Source of the DNA: UBA2588 sp002339805
GTDB taxonomy: Bacteria; Chloroflexota; Dehalococcoidia; Lucifugimonadales; UBA3495
DNA length: 64,000 nucleotides
Reading direction: 5' to 3'
NCBI GenBank assembly: GCA_045562555.1
Contig: JBJKVO010000001.1
Coordinates: 62,001-126,000, forward strand
In this document: positions 1-8,614 of the stretch, one piece after another
How the letters are laid out: each line of letters starts with the position of its first letter
How positions within the stretch are numbered: position 1 is the stretch's first letter
Notes under the pieces: generated by a model
The model's input: only the letters and a program-made list of their open reading frames with translations
Database searches by the model: none
What the model was told of the DNA's origin: nothing
Position numbers and translations under genes: made by a program

Positions 1-1020
1 ACTGGTTCTGAAATGATTGTAATGGATTTTATTAACCCTGCAGATTCTCCAGATATAACTGTTGCTCAAGTTGTAGATCAGATGGTTGAACAAGGAGCCG
101 AACTAATTTTTGCGACTTCTGAAGACATGAAAGATGGTGTTTTGGAAGCAGCAGCGGCAAATCCAGAAGTCCCTATGATATGGTCGAGTGGAGACAGTGC
201 ATGGTCAGAAGGTGATGCTCATCATCCGGAATTGGCTAATTTAGGTAATATTATGGGCAAAATGGAATATGGCAAAATGATGGCAGGCTGTGCAGCTGCC
301 TTGAAAACTGAAACTGGTAACATAGGCTTTGTAGGGCCATTGATAAATGCAGAAACTAAAAGGCTAGCTAATTCCGCTTATTTAGGGGCTAAATATTGTT
401 GGGAAGAATCTAGAGGGAAAAACATCTCAGATTTAAATTTTGAAGTCAAATGGATTGGTTTCTGGTTTCATATTCCTGGGGTAACTTTGGATCCTACAGT
501 TGTGACGAATGATTTTTATGATTCTGGAGCAGATGTGGTTATTTCCGGCATAGATACTACCCAAGTGATAGTGGAAGCTGGTAAACGGAATAATTCAGGT
601 GAACAAGTATGGGCGGTACCATATGATTATCATGGAGCGTGTGCAGAAGCACCTGGTGCATGTTTAGGAGTACCTTATTTCAATTGGGGCCCATCTTACC
701 TTAATGTCATTAATGCTGTTGCAAATGATAATTTTTCAGCAACATGGGAATGGCTAGGCCCAGATTGGTCAGATATCAATAATGTTGATACATCGATGAT
801 TGGATTCGCTAAAGGTGATGCGCTAAGTGACTCAGAATGGGACACTTTGAATAATCAATTCATTAAGGGTCTTGCCAACGGAGATATCAATCTATTTGAA
901 GGACCATTAAATTATCAAGATGGTTCTGTGTTTGTGGCCGCGGGGCAGGAAGCCTCCGAAAAGCAAATCTGGTACACAACCGGTTTATTAGAAGGGATCA
1001 TAGGTGATGCAGGAGACTAA
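1..1020 (+). CDS. BMP-family ABC transporter substrate-binding protein (5' end cut)
   Basis: Extracellular binding protein of the Bmp/PnrA-like family, which captures purine nucleosides for an ABC importer. The frame is open from base 1, so the start and the lipoprotein signal lie outside the window; 339 residues are visible. Family traits are the internal stretch SGIDTTQVIVEAG, where a second periplasmic-binding-type lobe folds, the WAVPYDYHG segment, and aromatic residues (Tyr, Trp) typical of nucleoside stacking. The ATPase and two permeases follow directly, completing the importer, and a purine phosphoribosyltransferase closes the cluster, which supports nucleosides as substrate. Family is confident; the exact ligand is inferred. 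Confidence 0.9.
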   Translation, partial: TGSEMIVMDFINPADSPDITVAQVVDQMVEQGAELIFATSEDMKDGVLEAAAANPEVPMIWSSGDSAWSEGDAHHPELANLGNIMGKMEYGKMMAGCAAALKTETGNIGFVGPLINAETKRLANSAYLGAKYCWEESRGKNISDLNFEVKWIGFWFHIPGVTLDPTVVTNDFYDSGADVVISGIDTTQVIVEAGKRNNSGEQVWAVPYDYHGACAEAPGACLGVPYFNWGPSYLNVINAVANDNFSATWEWLGPDWSDINNVDTSMIGFAKGDALSDSEWDTLNNQFIKGLANGDINLFEGPLNYQDGSVFVAAGQEASEKQIWYTTGLLEGIIGDAGD

Positions 1021-1041
1021 CTCAAAGGGAATTCTGTAATG

Positions 1042-1085
1042 AATAGGCGATCTGTATTTAATACGGTCGCCTATTTGTTTGTTTG
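1042..1085 (+). terminator. intra-operon hairpin (attenuator or weak terminator)
   Basis: The arms AATAGGCGA (1042-1050) and TCGCCTATT (1067-1075) pair perfectly. The inner part CTGT/ACGG pairs with one G-U and a single bulged T. A T-rich tail TGTTTGTTTG follows at 1076-1085. It lies between the binding-protein stop and the ATPase start. That is the usual place for an attenuator that makes the binding protein more abundant than the membrane parts. Confidence 0.65.
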
Positions 1086-1087
1086 TA

Positions 1088-2518
1088 ATGAAAATAACAT
1101 TTGATTCAATAACAAAAAAATATGGAGAACTGCTAGCTAATGATAGTGTGTCGGTTAGTATTGAATCAGGGACAATTCATGCAATCATAGGAGAAAATGG
1201 AGCCGGGAAATCCACCCTAGTGAAGATGTTGTCTGGGCAAGTTACCCCAGATTCTGGTTCTATACTTGTGGATGACTTAAGCATAGAAGGATTTTCTACC
1301 TCAAATGCCATCAGATTAGGAATTGGATTACTAGGTCAAGATCCTATGGACTTCGCAAACCTTACGGTTATGCAAAGTTTCTCGGTAGGTCATCGTCTTA
1401 ATAGATCAATAAATACTACTAAATTGCTACGGCAGGAATTTGGGACATTGAATTCTAAATATGGTTTCAATATAGATCCTAAGAAAAAGATTCATCAATT
1501 ATCTATCGGAGAGCGGCAACAAGTAGAACTTATGAGACTGCTGTCTAACGGAGCACAGTTAATTATACTTGATGAACCAAACAGCGGATTCTCACTAGAA
1601 CAAAAAACGAAAGTGTTTGATGCTTTAAAGCAATTAACGCTAGAAGGGTGCACTGTAGTTTTAGTGTCTCATAAACTTGAAGATGTCTTAGAATATTCTT
1701 CGTGTGTAAGTGTGATGCGGAAAGGGAAATTATTAGAGACGCTACTGCTTCCTCAAGACCCCAATTATTTGGTGGATCTAATGTTCGGGAGCAAGTATGA
1801 AGAAGATAAGGCACAATCAAATGCGATTGTGGAGATGAAAGATCTTATTGCAAGAGTCCAACAGCAGGAGAATATGATTGAACTATCGCTTACAAAAAGG
1901 ATGATGGTAGGAGTTGTTGGACTGCAAGGATCTGGAGTAGATAGATTCTTGGGAAACATGTTCTTCAATAAAAACTTTTCATTAATGAGTGATGGCAACC
2001 GTATAGATAAGTCTAATTTTGGCTATGTGCCGACTGACAGATTGGAAAGGGGATTATTCCCGGAGTTAAGCATTTTAGACCATCACGCTTTGTCATTGAG
2101 CGTTGATACTGGTGTGATAGATTGGACTCAGACTAGAGCAATGTGTGAGGATCTAATACAAAATTATGGAATTATTGGGACCCCTGATACGAAAGCTGCC
2201 GAATTATCCGGAGGTAACCAGCAACGATTAATGCTATCTATGTTAAGGAATGATATTGCTGTTGCGATGCTAGAGCATCCAACGAGAGGATTAGACATAC
2301 AATCGGCGGATTATATTTGGGATAAGTTAAGTACTGATAAGAGCAATCGGTTATTAACAATATTTTCTTCCTATGAGGTGGATGAAATCTGGGATCATGC
2401 GGATTATGTGATTTGCTTTCATGGGGAAGAGATAGTGTCAGCAAGCTCTGTAAATGTGATCACTAAATCTGAAATCATAAATAATATATCTGGTAACTTG
2501 GTAAATGGGTATGACTAA
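1088..2518 (+). CDS. ABC transporter ATP-binding protein, double-NBD nucleoside/sugar type
   Basis: Energises import of a nucleoside or sugar at the inner face of the membrane. There are two nucleotide-binding domains in one 476-residue chain. The first is complete: Walker A GENGAGKST at 35-43, Q-loop near 84, signature LSIGERQQ, Walker B LIILDEP. The second has a degenerate P-loop (GLQGSGVDR, no Lys) and signature LSGGNQQR followed by PTRGLD, as is normal for NupO/YufO and RbsA-like proteins. The ATG at 1088 is preferred to an in-frame TTG at 1079, which lies inside the T-rich tail of the hairpin. No clear Shine-Dalgarno is seen. Its end overlaps the first permease. Confidence 0.93.
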   Translation: MKITFDSITKKYGELLANDSVSVSIESGTIHAIIGENGAGKSTLVKMLSGQVTPDSGSILVDDLSIEGFSTSNAIRLGIGLLGQDPMDFANLTVMQSFSVGHRLNRSINTTKLLRQEFGTLNSKYGFNIDPKKKIHQLSIGERQQVELMRLLSNGAQLIILDEPNSGFSLEQKTKVFDALKQLTLEGCTVVLVSHKLEDVLEYSSCVSVMRKGKLLETLLLPQDPNYLVDLMFGSKYEEDKAQSNAIVEMKDLIARVQQQENMIELSLTKRMMVGVVGLQGSGVDRFLGNMFFNKNFSLMSDGNRIDKSNFGYVPTDRLERGLFPELSILDHHALSLSVDTGVIDWTQTRAMCEDLIQNYGIIGTPDTKAAELSGGNQQRLMLSMLRNDIAVAMLEHPTRGLDIQSADYIWDKLSTDKSNRLLTIFSSYEVDEIWDHADYVICFHGEEIVSASSVNVITKSEIINNISGNLVNGYD

Positions 2519-3566
2519 ATTTTACTCAAGAGATGTGCTGGAAAACTTGATGGCATTTGCATTGGCTGTTTTCTTGACGTCTATTTTTCTTTTGTTACTT
2601 GGAGTTTCACCGTGGAGTGCTTTTGTTGCAATTTTGGAAGGCTCCATTTTGGGGTTAGATAATTTAAGTAGAGTCTTGGTAATCACTAGCATCATGTCTT
2701 TGTCTGCTTTTGCTCTTATAGTTACCTTTTCATGTAATATGTGGAATATTGGAGTTGAAGGACAAATGATGCTTGGGTCAATTGGTGCTGTATTTGTGGC
2801 CCGCAGTTTGATTGGAGACACTTTATTAGCAATACCATTGATGATCATAGTATCAATGCTGTTTGGCGGCATATTTGGTTTGATATGTGGTTTGTTGAAA
2901 ACTAAAGGGTCAGTACATGAAATATTTGCCGGATTGGGACTAGATTTCGTTGCTGCAGGATTGATCGTATATTTAGTAATAGGACCTTGGAAGAAGGAAG
3001 GTATTGCTTCTACAAGTGGCACAGATATTATTCCTGAGATGAGTTGGTTCCCACATTTATTTGACTTTAAATTTCCTGTAATTCCGATCCTGTTATTTGG
3101 ATCAATGTATCTAATTTTGAGGTTTATTTATTCAAAGACTTCTTTGGGATTGAAACTAAAAAGTGTCGGTAGCAATACAAATGCTTTCTCTAGGCTAGGG
3201 CTAAGTCCCGATATGTATATACTTTTGGGTTTCCTGATAGCAGGTGCGGTTGTAGGTCTAGCTGGAGCAATTCAAGTGGGGTCCATATATCATAAGCTGG
3301 TTCCATATATTTCTGGGGGTTATGGTTTTTTAGGTATATTAATTGCACTAGTATCAGGCAGAAAATTGTCTATAGCTATAGTTGTCAGCGCATTTTTCGC
3401 TTGCCTTGTTGTTGGAGGCTCTACCTTACAAATCAAATTAGGTCTTCATGCAAGTTTGCCCGGAATCATCCAGGCTTCTATCGTGCTGTTCTGGCTAATG
3501 ATTAAGGCATCTTCTATTCATATCAAATTAATAAATGCTGTGAGTAAATCGTATGGCCATAGTTGA
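2505..3566 (+). CDS. ABC transporter permease (NupP/YufP-like)
   Basis: Integral membrane subunit of the BPD_transp_2 family (simple sugar and nucleoside importers), 353 residues with about eight to ten hydrophobic helices. The conserved segment NMWNIGVEGQMMLGSIGA near residue 77 is the family hallmark (N-x-G-x-E-G-Q-M). A later GLAGAIQVGS segment is also typical. The start overlaps the ATPase stop by 14 bases; a second in-frame ATG lies at 2511. It forms the channel with the next gene, which it overlaps by 14 bases, indicating translational coupling. Confidence 0.92.
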   Translation: MGMTKFYSRDVLENLMAFALAVFLTSIFLLLLGVSPWSAFVAILEGSILGLDNLSRVLVITSIMSLSAFALIVTFSCNMWNIGVEGQMMLGSIGAVFVARSLIGDTLLAIPLMIIVSMLFGGIFGLICGLLKTKGSVHEIFAGLGLDFVAAGLIVYLVIGPWKKEGIASTSGTDIIPEMSWFPHLFDFKFPVIPILLFGSMYLILRFIYSKTSLGLKLKSVGSNTNAFSRLGLSPDMYILLGFLIAGAVVGLAGAIQVGSIYHKLVPYISGGYGFLGILIALVSGRKLSIAIVVSAFFACLVVGGSTLQIKLGLHASLPGIIQASIVLFWLMIKASSIHIKLINAVSKSYGHS

Positions 3567-4503
3567 AGTGGAAATAATACTAGCAGCCATCATTTCGATG
3601 AGCGCTCCACTAGTGTTAGCAGTAGTCGGGGAGACAATATCCGAACGAGTAGGAATTGTGAACTTGTCTTTAGAGGGATCCTTGTTGATTACAGCCATGA
3701 TAGGTTTTGCTGTAGCATCGATAACGGGTAGTGTTTTATTAGGATTCATCGCAGCAGCGCTATTAGGGGGAATAATAGCATTATTGATTTGTTTTGCTAA
3801 TATCACTTTATATATAAATATGATTGCCGTGGGATTTACTTTGACGATATTGTTAGGCAAATTGAGTTCATATTTAGGTCAACCTTTTGTTAGGATTCCT
3901 GGCCCTTATGTTCCCCAAATTGAAGTTCCGTGGTTAGATGAAATTCCCATTATTGGTAAGGCAGTTATAGATCAAAATGTGGTGGTCTGGTTGTCTATTG
4001 CGTCTATTATTATTGCATGGTGGTTTTTATATAAAACGAAGTCTGGTCTTGCATTAAATGCGGTAGGAGAAAACCCATATTCAGCGGATGCCCGAGGCAT
4101 TAATGTTAAATTCATAAAGTATTTCTACGGTACTCTTGGAGGGGCAATCGTTGGAATGGCAGGAGCTTCATTCTCGCTACATTCGATATATGGATGGTCA
4201 AACGGACATACTTTAAATTATGGCTGGATTTGTTTGGCTATCGTGATATTTGGTGGATGGAATCCTGTTCGAGGAGCTATAGGAGCATATGCTTTTGGTG
4301 GATTGCAAATCATGGCTTTGAAGTTACAAGGTGTGATATTCGGATTATCTCAGGTGCTTCCTTTGATTCCATTCCCACTGATGATAATGTCTCTAATATT
4401 GATACAATATAGCCAAGACAAGCAATTTATACCTAATAGGGTTAGAAGTATATTGTTTGGTAATCAACCAGAACATTTAGGCAACACATTCAAAAGAAGG
4501 TAA
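3553..4503 (+). CDS. ABC transporter permease (NupQ/YufQ-like)
   Basis: Second channel subunit, 316 residues, strongly hydrophobic with about eight helices. The N-terminal motif GETISERVGIVNLSLEGSLL is characteristic of the NupQ/YufQ half (ERxGxxNLxxEG). The segment AVGENPYSADARGINV is the usual cytoplasmic loop contacting the ATPase. It partners the preceding permease to form a heterodimeric pore. The phosphoribosyltransferase gene follows after five bases, so uptake and salvage are probably expressed together. Confidence 0.92.
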   Translation: MAIVEVEIILAAIISMSAPLVLAVVGETISERVGIVNLSLEGSLLITAMIGFAVASITGSVLLGFIAAALLGGIIALLICFANITLYINMIAVGFTLTILLGKLSSYLGQPFVRIPGPYVPQIEVPWLDEIPIIGKAVIDQNVVVWLSIASIIIAWWFLYKTKSGLALNAVGENPYSADARGINVKFIKYFYGTLGGAIVGMAGASFSLHSIYGWSNGHTLNYGWICLAIVIFGGWNPVRGAIGAYAFGGLQIMALKLQGVIFGLSQVLPLIPFPLMIMSLILIQYSQDKQFIPNRVRSILFGNQPEHLGNTFKRR

Positions 4504-4508
4504 GTTTT

Positions 4509-5063
4509 ATGAAGGATGTCCTGAGTCCTATAACTGAATTATGGGGAGAACAAGATATAGATAAAGCAATTAAAAGAATTGCTAGGGAAGTTGATGATAC
4601 TTATTCACAGAATACGGTGGTTAATCTCATACCCGTATTGACAGGAGCTCTTCTGTTTTCTGCTAAGCTGATTATTGAATTAGAAATCTTATCACCTGGT
4701 AAATGGAAAGTTATCCCAATAATGTCTAGCTCTTATTTCAACACTTATGAATCTGCAGAACCCGATATCATAATGGTTAGAGATTTTGAAAAACGATTGG
4801 ATATCGAATCACCATGCTTAGTAATCGATGATATTCTGGACTCAGGATTAACCATCTACAGAATTAAAGAGTTATTAGAAGGCCTTACAGGACAAAATTC
4901 GAGTGTAGCGGTTTTAGTTGATAAAACGATCCATAGGAAGGTGTCGTTAAGCCCCGAGTTTTACGGATTTGGTTTAGATGATGACCTGTGGCTTGTAGGT
5001 TATGGTATGGATGATAAAGGCCTGTTCAGAGGGTTGAATTTTGTGGGATATGTTCAAGGTTAA
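4509..5063 (+). CDS. hpt: hypoxanthine phosphoribosyltransferase-like enzyme
   Basis: Converts hypoxanthine and/or guanine plus PRPP to the nucleotide in the cytoplasm. The PRPP-binding motif CLVIDDILDSGLT is present near residue 115, with two acidic residues followed by D-S-G-L-T. The tail, with DKTIHRK, a purine-stacking region around GFGLDDDLWLVGYGMDD and then GLNFVGYV, follows the HPRT pattern (DKxxxRK...VGYGLD...). Length 184 matches the family. AGAAGG lies about eight bases upstream of ATG. It is last in the nucleoside-importer operon, and its stop is one base from the stop of convergent guaC. Confidence 0.88.
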   Translation: MKDVLSPITELWGEQDIDKAIKRIAREVDDTYSQNTVVNLIPVLTGALLFSAKLIIELEILSPGKWKVIPIMSSSYFNTYESAEPDIIMVRDFEKRLDIESPCLVIDDILDSGLTIYRIKELLEGLTGQNSSVAVLVDKTIHRKVSLSPEFYGFGLDDDLWLVGYGMDDKGLFRGLNFVGYVQG

Positions 5064-5064
5064 T

Positions 5065-6093
5065 TCAAATTTTTATAAATTGGCCTTTCTCTGATAATTC
5101 CGTAATATTTTGACAATTAAGGTATGTGCATGAAGATCTTAGTCCTCCCAACATCTGTCTAATGGTGTTATCTACAGGGCCTTTATTTTCCACAAGTTTA
5201 GATATTCCTTCTGCTGTTCTATATTCTGCTATACCATCATAGTGAGTGTTCATAGCTTCTTCTGAGCTCATGCCATAATATAGCCTGTATTCTTTTCCAT
5301 TTTCTGTCACTGTAGGTGCTCCTCCTTCAGAATGGCCTGAGAGAATACCGCCGACCATTATAAAGTCTGAGCCCGCTACAAAAGCTTTGCCTAGGTCTCC
5401 TGATGCATTAATGCCACCATCAGATATTAGCAATACATTATTGGTTTTGGCTGATTGGGCACAGTCTAATATAGCCGACAATTGAGGATAACCAACTCCA
5501 GTTTCAATTGAAGTTGTGCACACGGATCCAGAACCGATGCCTAGTTTTACTCCATCGACTCCTGCGTTGCCTAATAGCTCTACCCCTTCTGGAGTTACAA
5601 CGTTGCCAGCAAATATGCCTACATCAGGGATTAAGCTTTTGAGATCTGAAATGAGGGATGCAAAGTGATCTATGTACCCATTGGGAACGTCAAGGACTAT
5701 TATTTTCGCTTTGTGTCCAGTGCTATCATAAATGTGGTTGAGATAGTCAGATATGTAATTTTTATTGTCTAACCCAAATGTAGGAAAGGCATATTGCATG
5801 TTTAAACCTAGGTCTATTTGATTGATCCAGTCTTCTGCTGACACGAATTTGCTGACAGCTGTACATATTTCAAATCTTTGTAAGCTTGACGCCATTTCTA
5901 AAGTGCCTATGTAATCCATGTTGGAGGCAATTATTGGAGTCCCTTGCCATACGACACCTGTTTTCAATATGAATTTAGTTGTGAGGCTGACAGATTTCCT
6001 AGAATTGATTTTTGAAAATTGAGGTACCAGGTATACGTCATTGAATCCTAGTTTGCGCTCATCAGATACGAATTTATTTTGTTTATTGGTCAT
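5065..6093 (-). CDS. guaC: GMP reductase
   Basis: NADPH-dependent deamination of GMP to IMP, linking guanine and adenine nucleotide pools. The protein follows E. coli GuaC throughout: KLGFNDVYLVPQ at the start, PIIASNMD, GNVVTPEG, and the catalytic loop GIGSGSVCTTSIETGVGYPQ with the active-site Cys. Further on are SDGGINASGD, YYGMSSE and the C-terminal GGLRSSCTY. It lacks the CBS domains of IMP dehydrogenase. The start is taken as ATG at 6093; a GTG lies five codons upstream at 6108, but the purine-rich GAGAGGTG overlaps that codon and suits the ATG better. It converges with the HPRT gene. Confidence 0.93.
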   Translation of the reverse strand: MTNKQNKFVSDERKLGFNDVYLVPQFSKINSRKSVSLTTKFILKTGVVWQGTPIIASNMDYIGTLEMASSLQRFEICTAVSKFVSAEDWINQIDLGLNMQYAFPTFGLDNKNYISDYLNHIYDSTGHKAKIIVLDVPNGYIDHFASLISDLKSLIPDVGIFAGNVVTPEGVELLGNAGVDGVKLGIGSGSVCTTSIETGVGYPQLSAILDCAQSAKTNNVLLISDGGINASGDLGKAFVAGSDFIMVGGILSGHSEGGAPTVTENGKEYRLYYGMSSEEAMNTHYDGIAEYRTAEGISKLVENKGPVDNTIRQMLGGLRSSCTYLNCQNITELSEKGQFIKI

Positions 6094-6173
6094 AATTTTA
6101 GATTTCACCTCTCAAACTAAATGATTTTACTCTATTAAATATTCTCTTTTCAATAAATTCTAATAAATAAGAG

Positions 6174-6202
6174 TTGAATCGAATCTGTAATTAAGGTTTA
6201 AT
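6174..6202 (+). promoter_or_regulatory. possible sigma70 promoter for the molybdenum hydroxylase gene
   Basis: TTGAAT (6174-6179) and TTTAAT (6197-6202) are separated by 17 bases. They lie 40 bases before the ATG, in the divergent spacer between guaC and the molybdenum hydroxylase. Match quality is moderate and the region is AT-rich, so a chance match is possible. Confidence 0.3.
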
Positions 6203-6242
6203 AAGAGTACACAGTGTAGATTTTGTTTTAAGAGAGGATGTT

Positions 6243-8558
6243 ATGGTAGGTTATAAACCTAATGTAGTTTTATCTAATATTGAATTTGATGTAGTAGGTA
6301 CGAGGCCAGTTAGGCATGATGGTCCCGATAAAGTAATGGGAAGAGCAAGATATGCTGCTGATATACATTTGCCTGGTACTCTTGTAGGGAAAGTCCTTAG
6401 GAGCCCCCATGGACATGCTAGGATCAAAGGAATAGATGCTTCTAAAGCGAGAGCTTTAGAAGGGGTTAAAGCGATTGTAACTGCTGATGATTTTCCAGAT
6501 GTTTCGGCTGCAGTAACCGATCAATCGGAAGGCTCTACAGTTAATTACGGATTTTATAGCCGTAACACAATAGCCCGAGAGAAAGCTTTGTATAAAGGAC
6601 ATGCCGTTGCTGCAGTAGCAGCGGTTACCGCAGAAATTGCGGATCAGGCTTTGGAACTTATAGAAGTGGATTATGAAGTTTTGCAGCCGGTATTTACCGC
6701 TGAAGCGGCGATGGAAAAAGGAGCACCAGTACTTCATGAAAGATTAGTGACATTAAGTAGTCCAGCCCAGAGAGCAGGTGGATATTCGTCTGGAGATTCC
6801 GGAGATGGCACTAATGTATCTAATCGCTTTGAATTTACTATGGGTGATGTGGATGCTGCTTTTAAAGAGTCTGACTTCATTGTGGAGCAAGAATACAGAA
6901 CCAAACAAGTTCACCAAGGGTATATAGAACCTCATTCTGCAACAGCGCAATGGAATGTAGACGGTACTGTAACCATTTGGTGTAGTAGTCAGGGTCATTT
7001 CTCCCTGAGAGATCATACATCTAGAGTACTCGGAGTACCTGTATCCAAGATTAAAATCATTCCTATGGAAATAGGAGGAGGTTTTGGAGGTAAAGGTCAA
7101 AGTGGCATGTATTTGGAGCCGGTTGTAGTTGCTTTGTCTAGACAAGCCGGATTACCAGTCAAGATATCAATGACCAGAAAAGAAGTTTTTGAAGGAACAG
7201 GTCCTACTTCTGGAACAATAATTAAAGTAAAAATGGGAGCAACAAAAACCGGTGAAATGCTTGCTGCTCAGGCACACCTTATATACGAAGCTGGGGCATT
7301 TCCAGGTTCTCCTGTGCCATCAGGTTGCCGTACGATGTTTGCACCCTATCAAATTTCTAATGCTTACATCGAAGGGATAGATGTATGTATCAATGTACAA
7401 AAATCCGCAGCATATCGAGCTCCTGGTTCCCCAGCGGCCTGTTTTGCTGCCGAACAGGTTATTGATTTGTTGGCAATAGAAATAGGAATGGACCCCCTGG
7501 AATTCAGATTGAAAAATGCTGCTAAAGAAGGATCTAGGCAGCCAACTGGACCTATTTATAGGAAAATAGGATTGATTGAATGTCTAAATGCAGCCCAGCA
7601 ACATGATCATTGGAATACTCCTCTGACATCTCCAAATCAAGGCAGAGGTGTTGCTGTTGGGGCTTGGTTTAATAATTCTGGTCCGGCTAGCGCAGTAGCT
7701 AGCGTTAATCCTGACGGTACTATAGGTTTAGTCGAAGGAGCTCCAGATATCGGAGGTAGTCGCACAGCTATGGCCATGCATGTAGCCGAAGTCTTAGGTT
7801 TGCCTGTAGAGGATGTTAACCCGAGTGTTGCTGACACTGATTCTATTGGGTACAGTTCTGGGGCCGGTGGTAGCGGAGTAACATTCAAAATGGGTACAGC
7901 CTGTTATTTAGCCGCTGAAGACGTCAAGCAACAATTGATTGAGAGAGCTGCTAAGATTTGGGAAGTGGACGCAGAAGACGTTGAGTATGTTAAATCTGAA
8001 TTGCATCATAAGTCTGACCCTGAATTGAAAATGACGTTCACTGAACTAGCTAGGAGACTCAATGGTACAGGCGGACCTATAGTAGGAAGAGGGACTGCCA
8101 ATCCTGGTCAAGTCGGAAATGCTTTCTGCGTAAATATTGTTGACGTAGAAGTAGATCCGGATACAGGTAAGACAGATATTTTGAGATTTACGGCCATCCA
8201 AGATGTGGGTAAAGCTATACATCCTAGTTACGTAGAAGGACAGATTCAAGGTGCCTCTGTTCAAGGGATTGGATGGGCTTTAAATGAGGAATACTTTTAT
8301 GGTGATCAAGGCCAGATGTTGAATGCTAGCTTCTTGGATTATAGAATGCCTACAAGTTTAGATTTGCCTATGATAGATACGGTTATAGTAGAGGTCGAAA
8401 ATCCAGGTCATCCAATGGGTGTAAGAGGTGTAGGAGAAGTTAGCTTAGTACCTCCTATGGCTGCTGTTGCTAATGCGATTGCAGACGCTGTTGACATTAG
8501 ACCGAATCAATTACCCATGAACCCTAATGTCGTCTTGACTTCGATTCTAGAAAAATAA
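6243..8558 (+). CDS. xanthine dehydrogenase-family molybdopterin-binding subunit (large subunit)
   Basis: Catalytic subunit of a molybdenum hydroxylase, 771 residues. The N-terminal a/b-hammerhead domain covers VVGTRPVRHDG to about residue 130. The molybdopterin domain follows, with the GGGFGGKG loop, the active-site segment AAYRAPGSP, and near the C-terminus GVRGVGEVSL, which carries the catalytic Glu. The AYRAPG loop lacks the Ser-selenated Cys motif (AYxCSFR) of true CO dehydrogenase, so the substrate is probably an aldehyde or N-heterocycle. No iron-sulfur or FAD subunit gene lies beside it. GAGAGG precedes the ATG. A paralogue begins at 62003. Confidence 0.92.
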   Translation: MVGYKPNVVLSNIEFDVVGTRPVRHDGPDKVMGRARYAADIHLPGTLVGKVLRSPHGHARIKGIDASKARALEGVKAIVTADDFPDVSAAVTDQSEGSTVNYGFYSRNTIAREKALYKGHAVAAVAAVTAEIADQALELIEVDYEVLQPVFTAEAAMEKGAPVLHERLVTLSSPAQRAGGYSSGDSGDGTNVSNRFEFTMGDVDAAFKESDFIVEQEYRTKQVHQGYIEPHSATAQWNVDGTVTIWCSSQGHFSLRDHTSRVLGVPVSKIKIIPMEIGGGFGGKGQSGMYLEPVVVALSRQAGLPVKISMTRKEVFEGTGPTSGTIIKVKMGATKTGEMLAAQAHLIYEAGAFPGSPVPSGCRTMFAPYQISNAYIEGIDVCINVQKSAAYRAPGSPAACFAAEQVIDLLAIEIGMDPLEFRLKNAAKEGSRQPTGPIYRKIGLIECLNAAQQHDHWNTPLTSPNQGRGVAVGAWFNNSGPASAVASVNPDGTIGLVEGAPDIGGSRTAMAMHVAEVLGLPVEDVNPSVADTDSIGYSSGAGGSGVTFKMGTACYLAAEDVKQQLIERAAKIWEVDAEDVEYVKSELHHKSDPELKMTFTELARRLNGTGGPIVGRGTANPGQVGNAFCVNIVDVEVDPDTGKTDILRFTAIQDVGKAIHPSYVEGQIQGASVQGIGWALNEEYFYGDQGQMLNASFLDYRMPTSLDLPMIDTVIVEVENPGHPMGVRGVGEVSLVPPMAAVANAIADAVDIRPNQLPMNPNVVLTSILEK

Positions 8559-8566
8559 ACTAGTTA

Positions 8567-8606
8567 ATATGCAGAGTCCAATTTAAAATGTTTGGACTCT
8601 GCATAT
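8567..8606. terminator. bidirectional terminator hairpin
   Basis: A 14-bp perfect stem, ATATGCAGAGTCCA at 8567-8580 with its complement at 8593-8606, has a 12-base A/T loop. It sits between two convergent genes ending at 8558 and 8615. There is no long T-run on either side. Confidence 0.75.
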
Positions 8607-8614
8607 CTATATGT

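Noticed and set aside
2522..3022. 166-codon open frame antisense to the first permease
   Set aside because: Low-complexity product antisense to a well-supported membrane protein gene; no ribosome-binding site.
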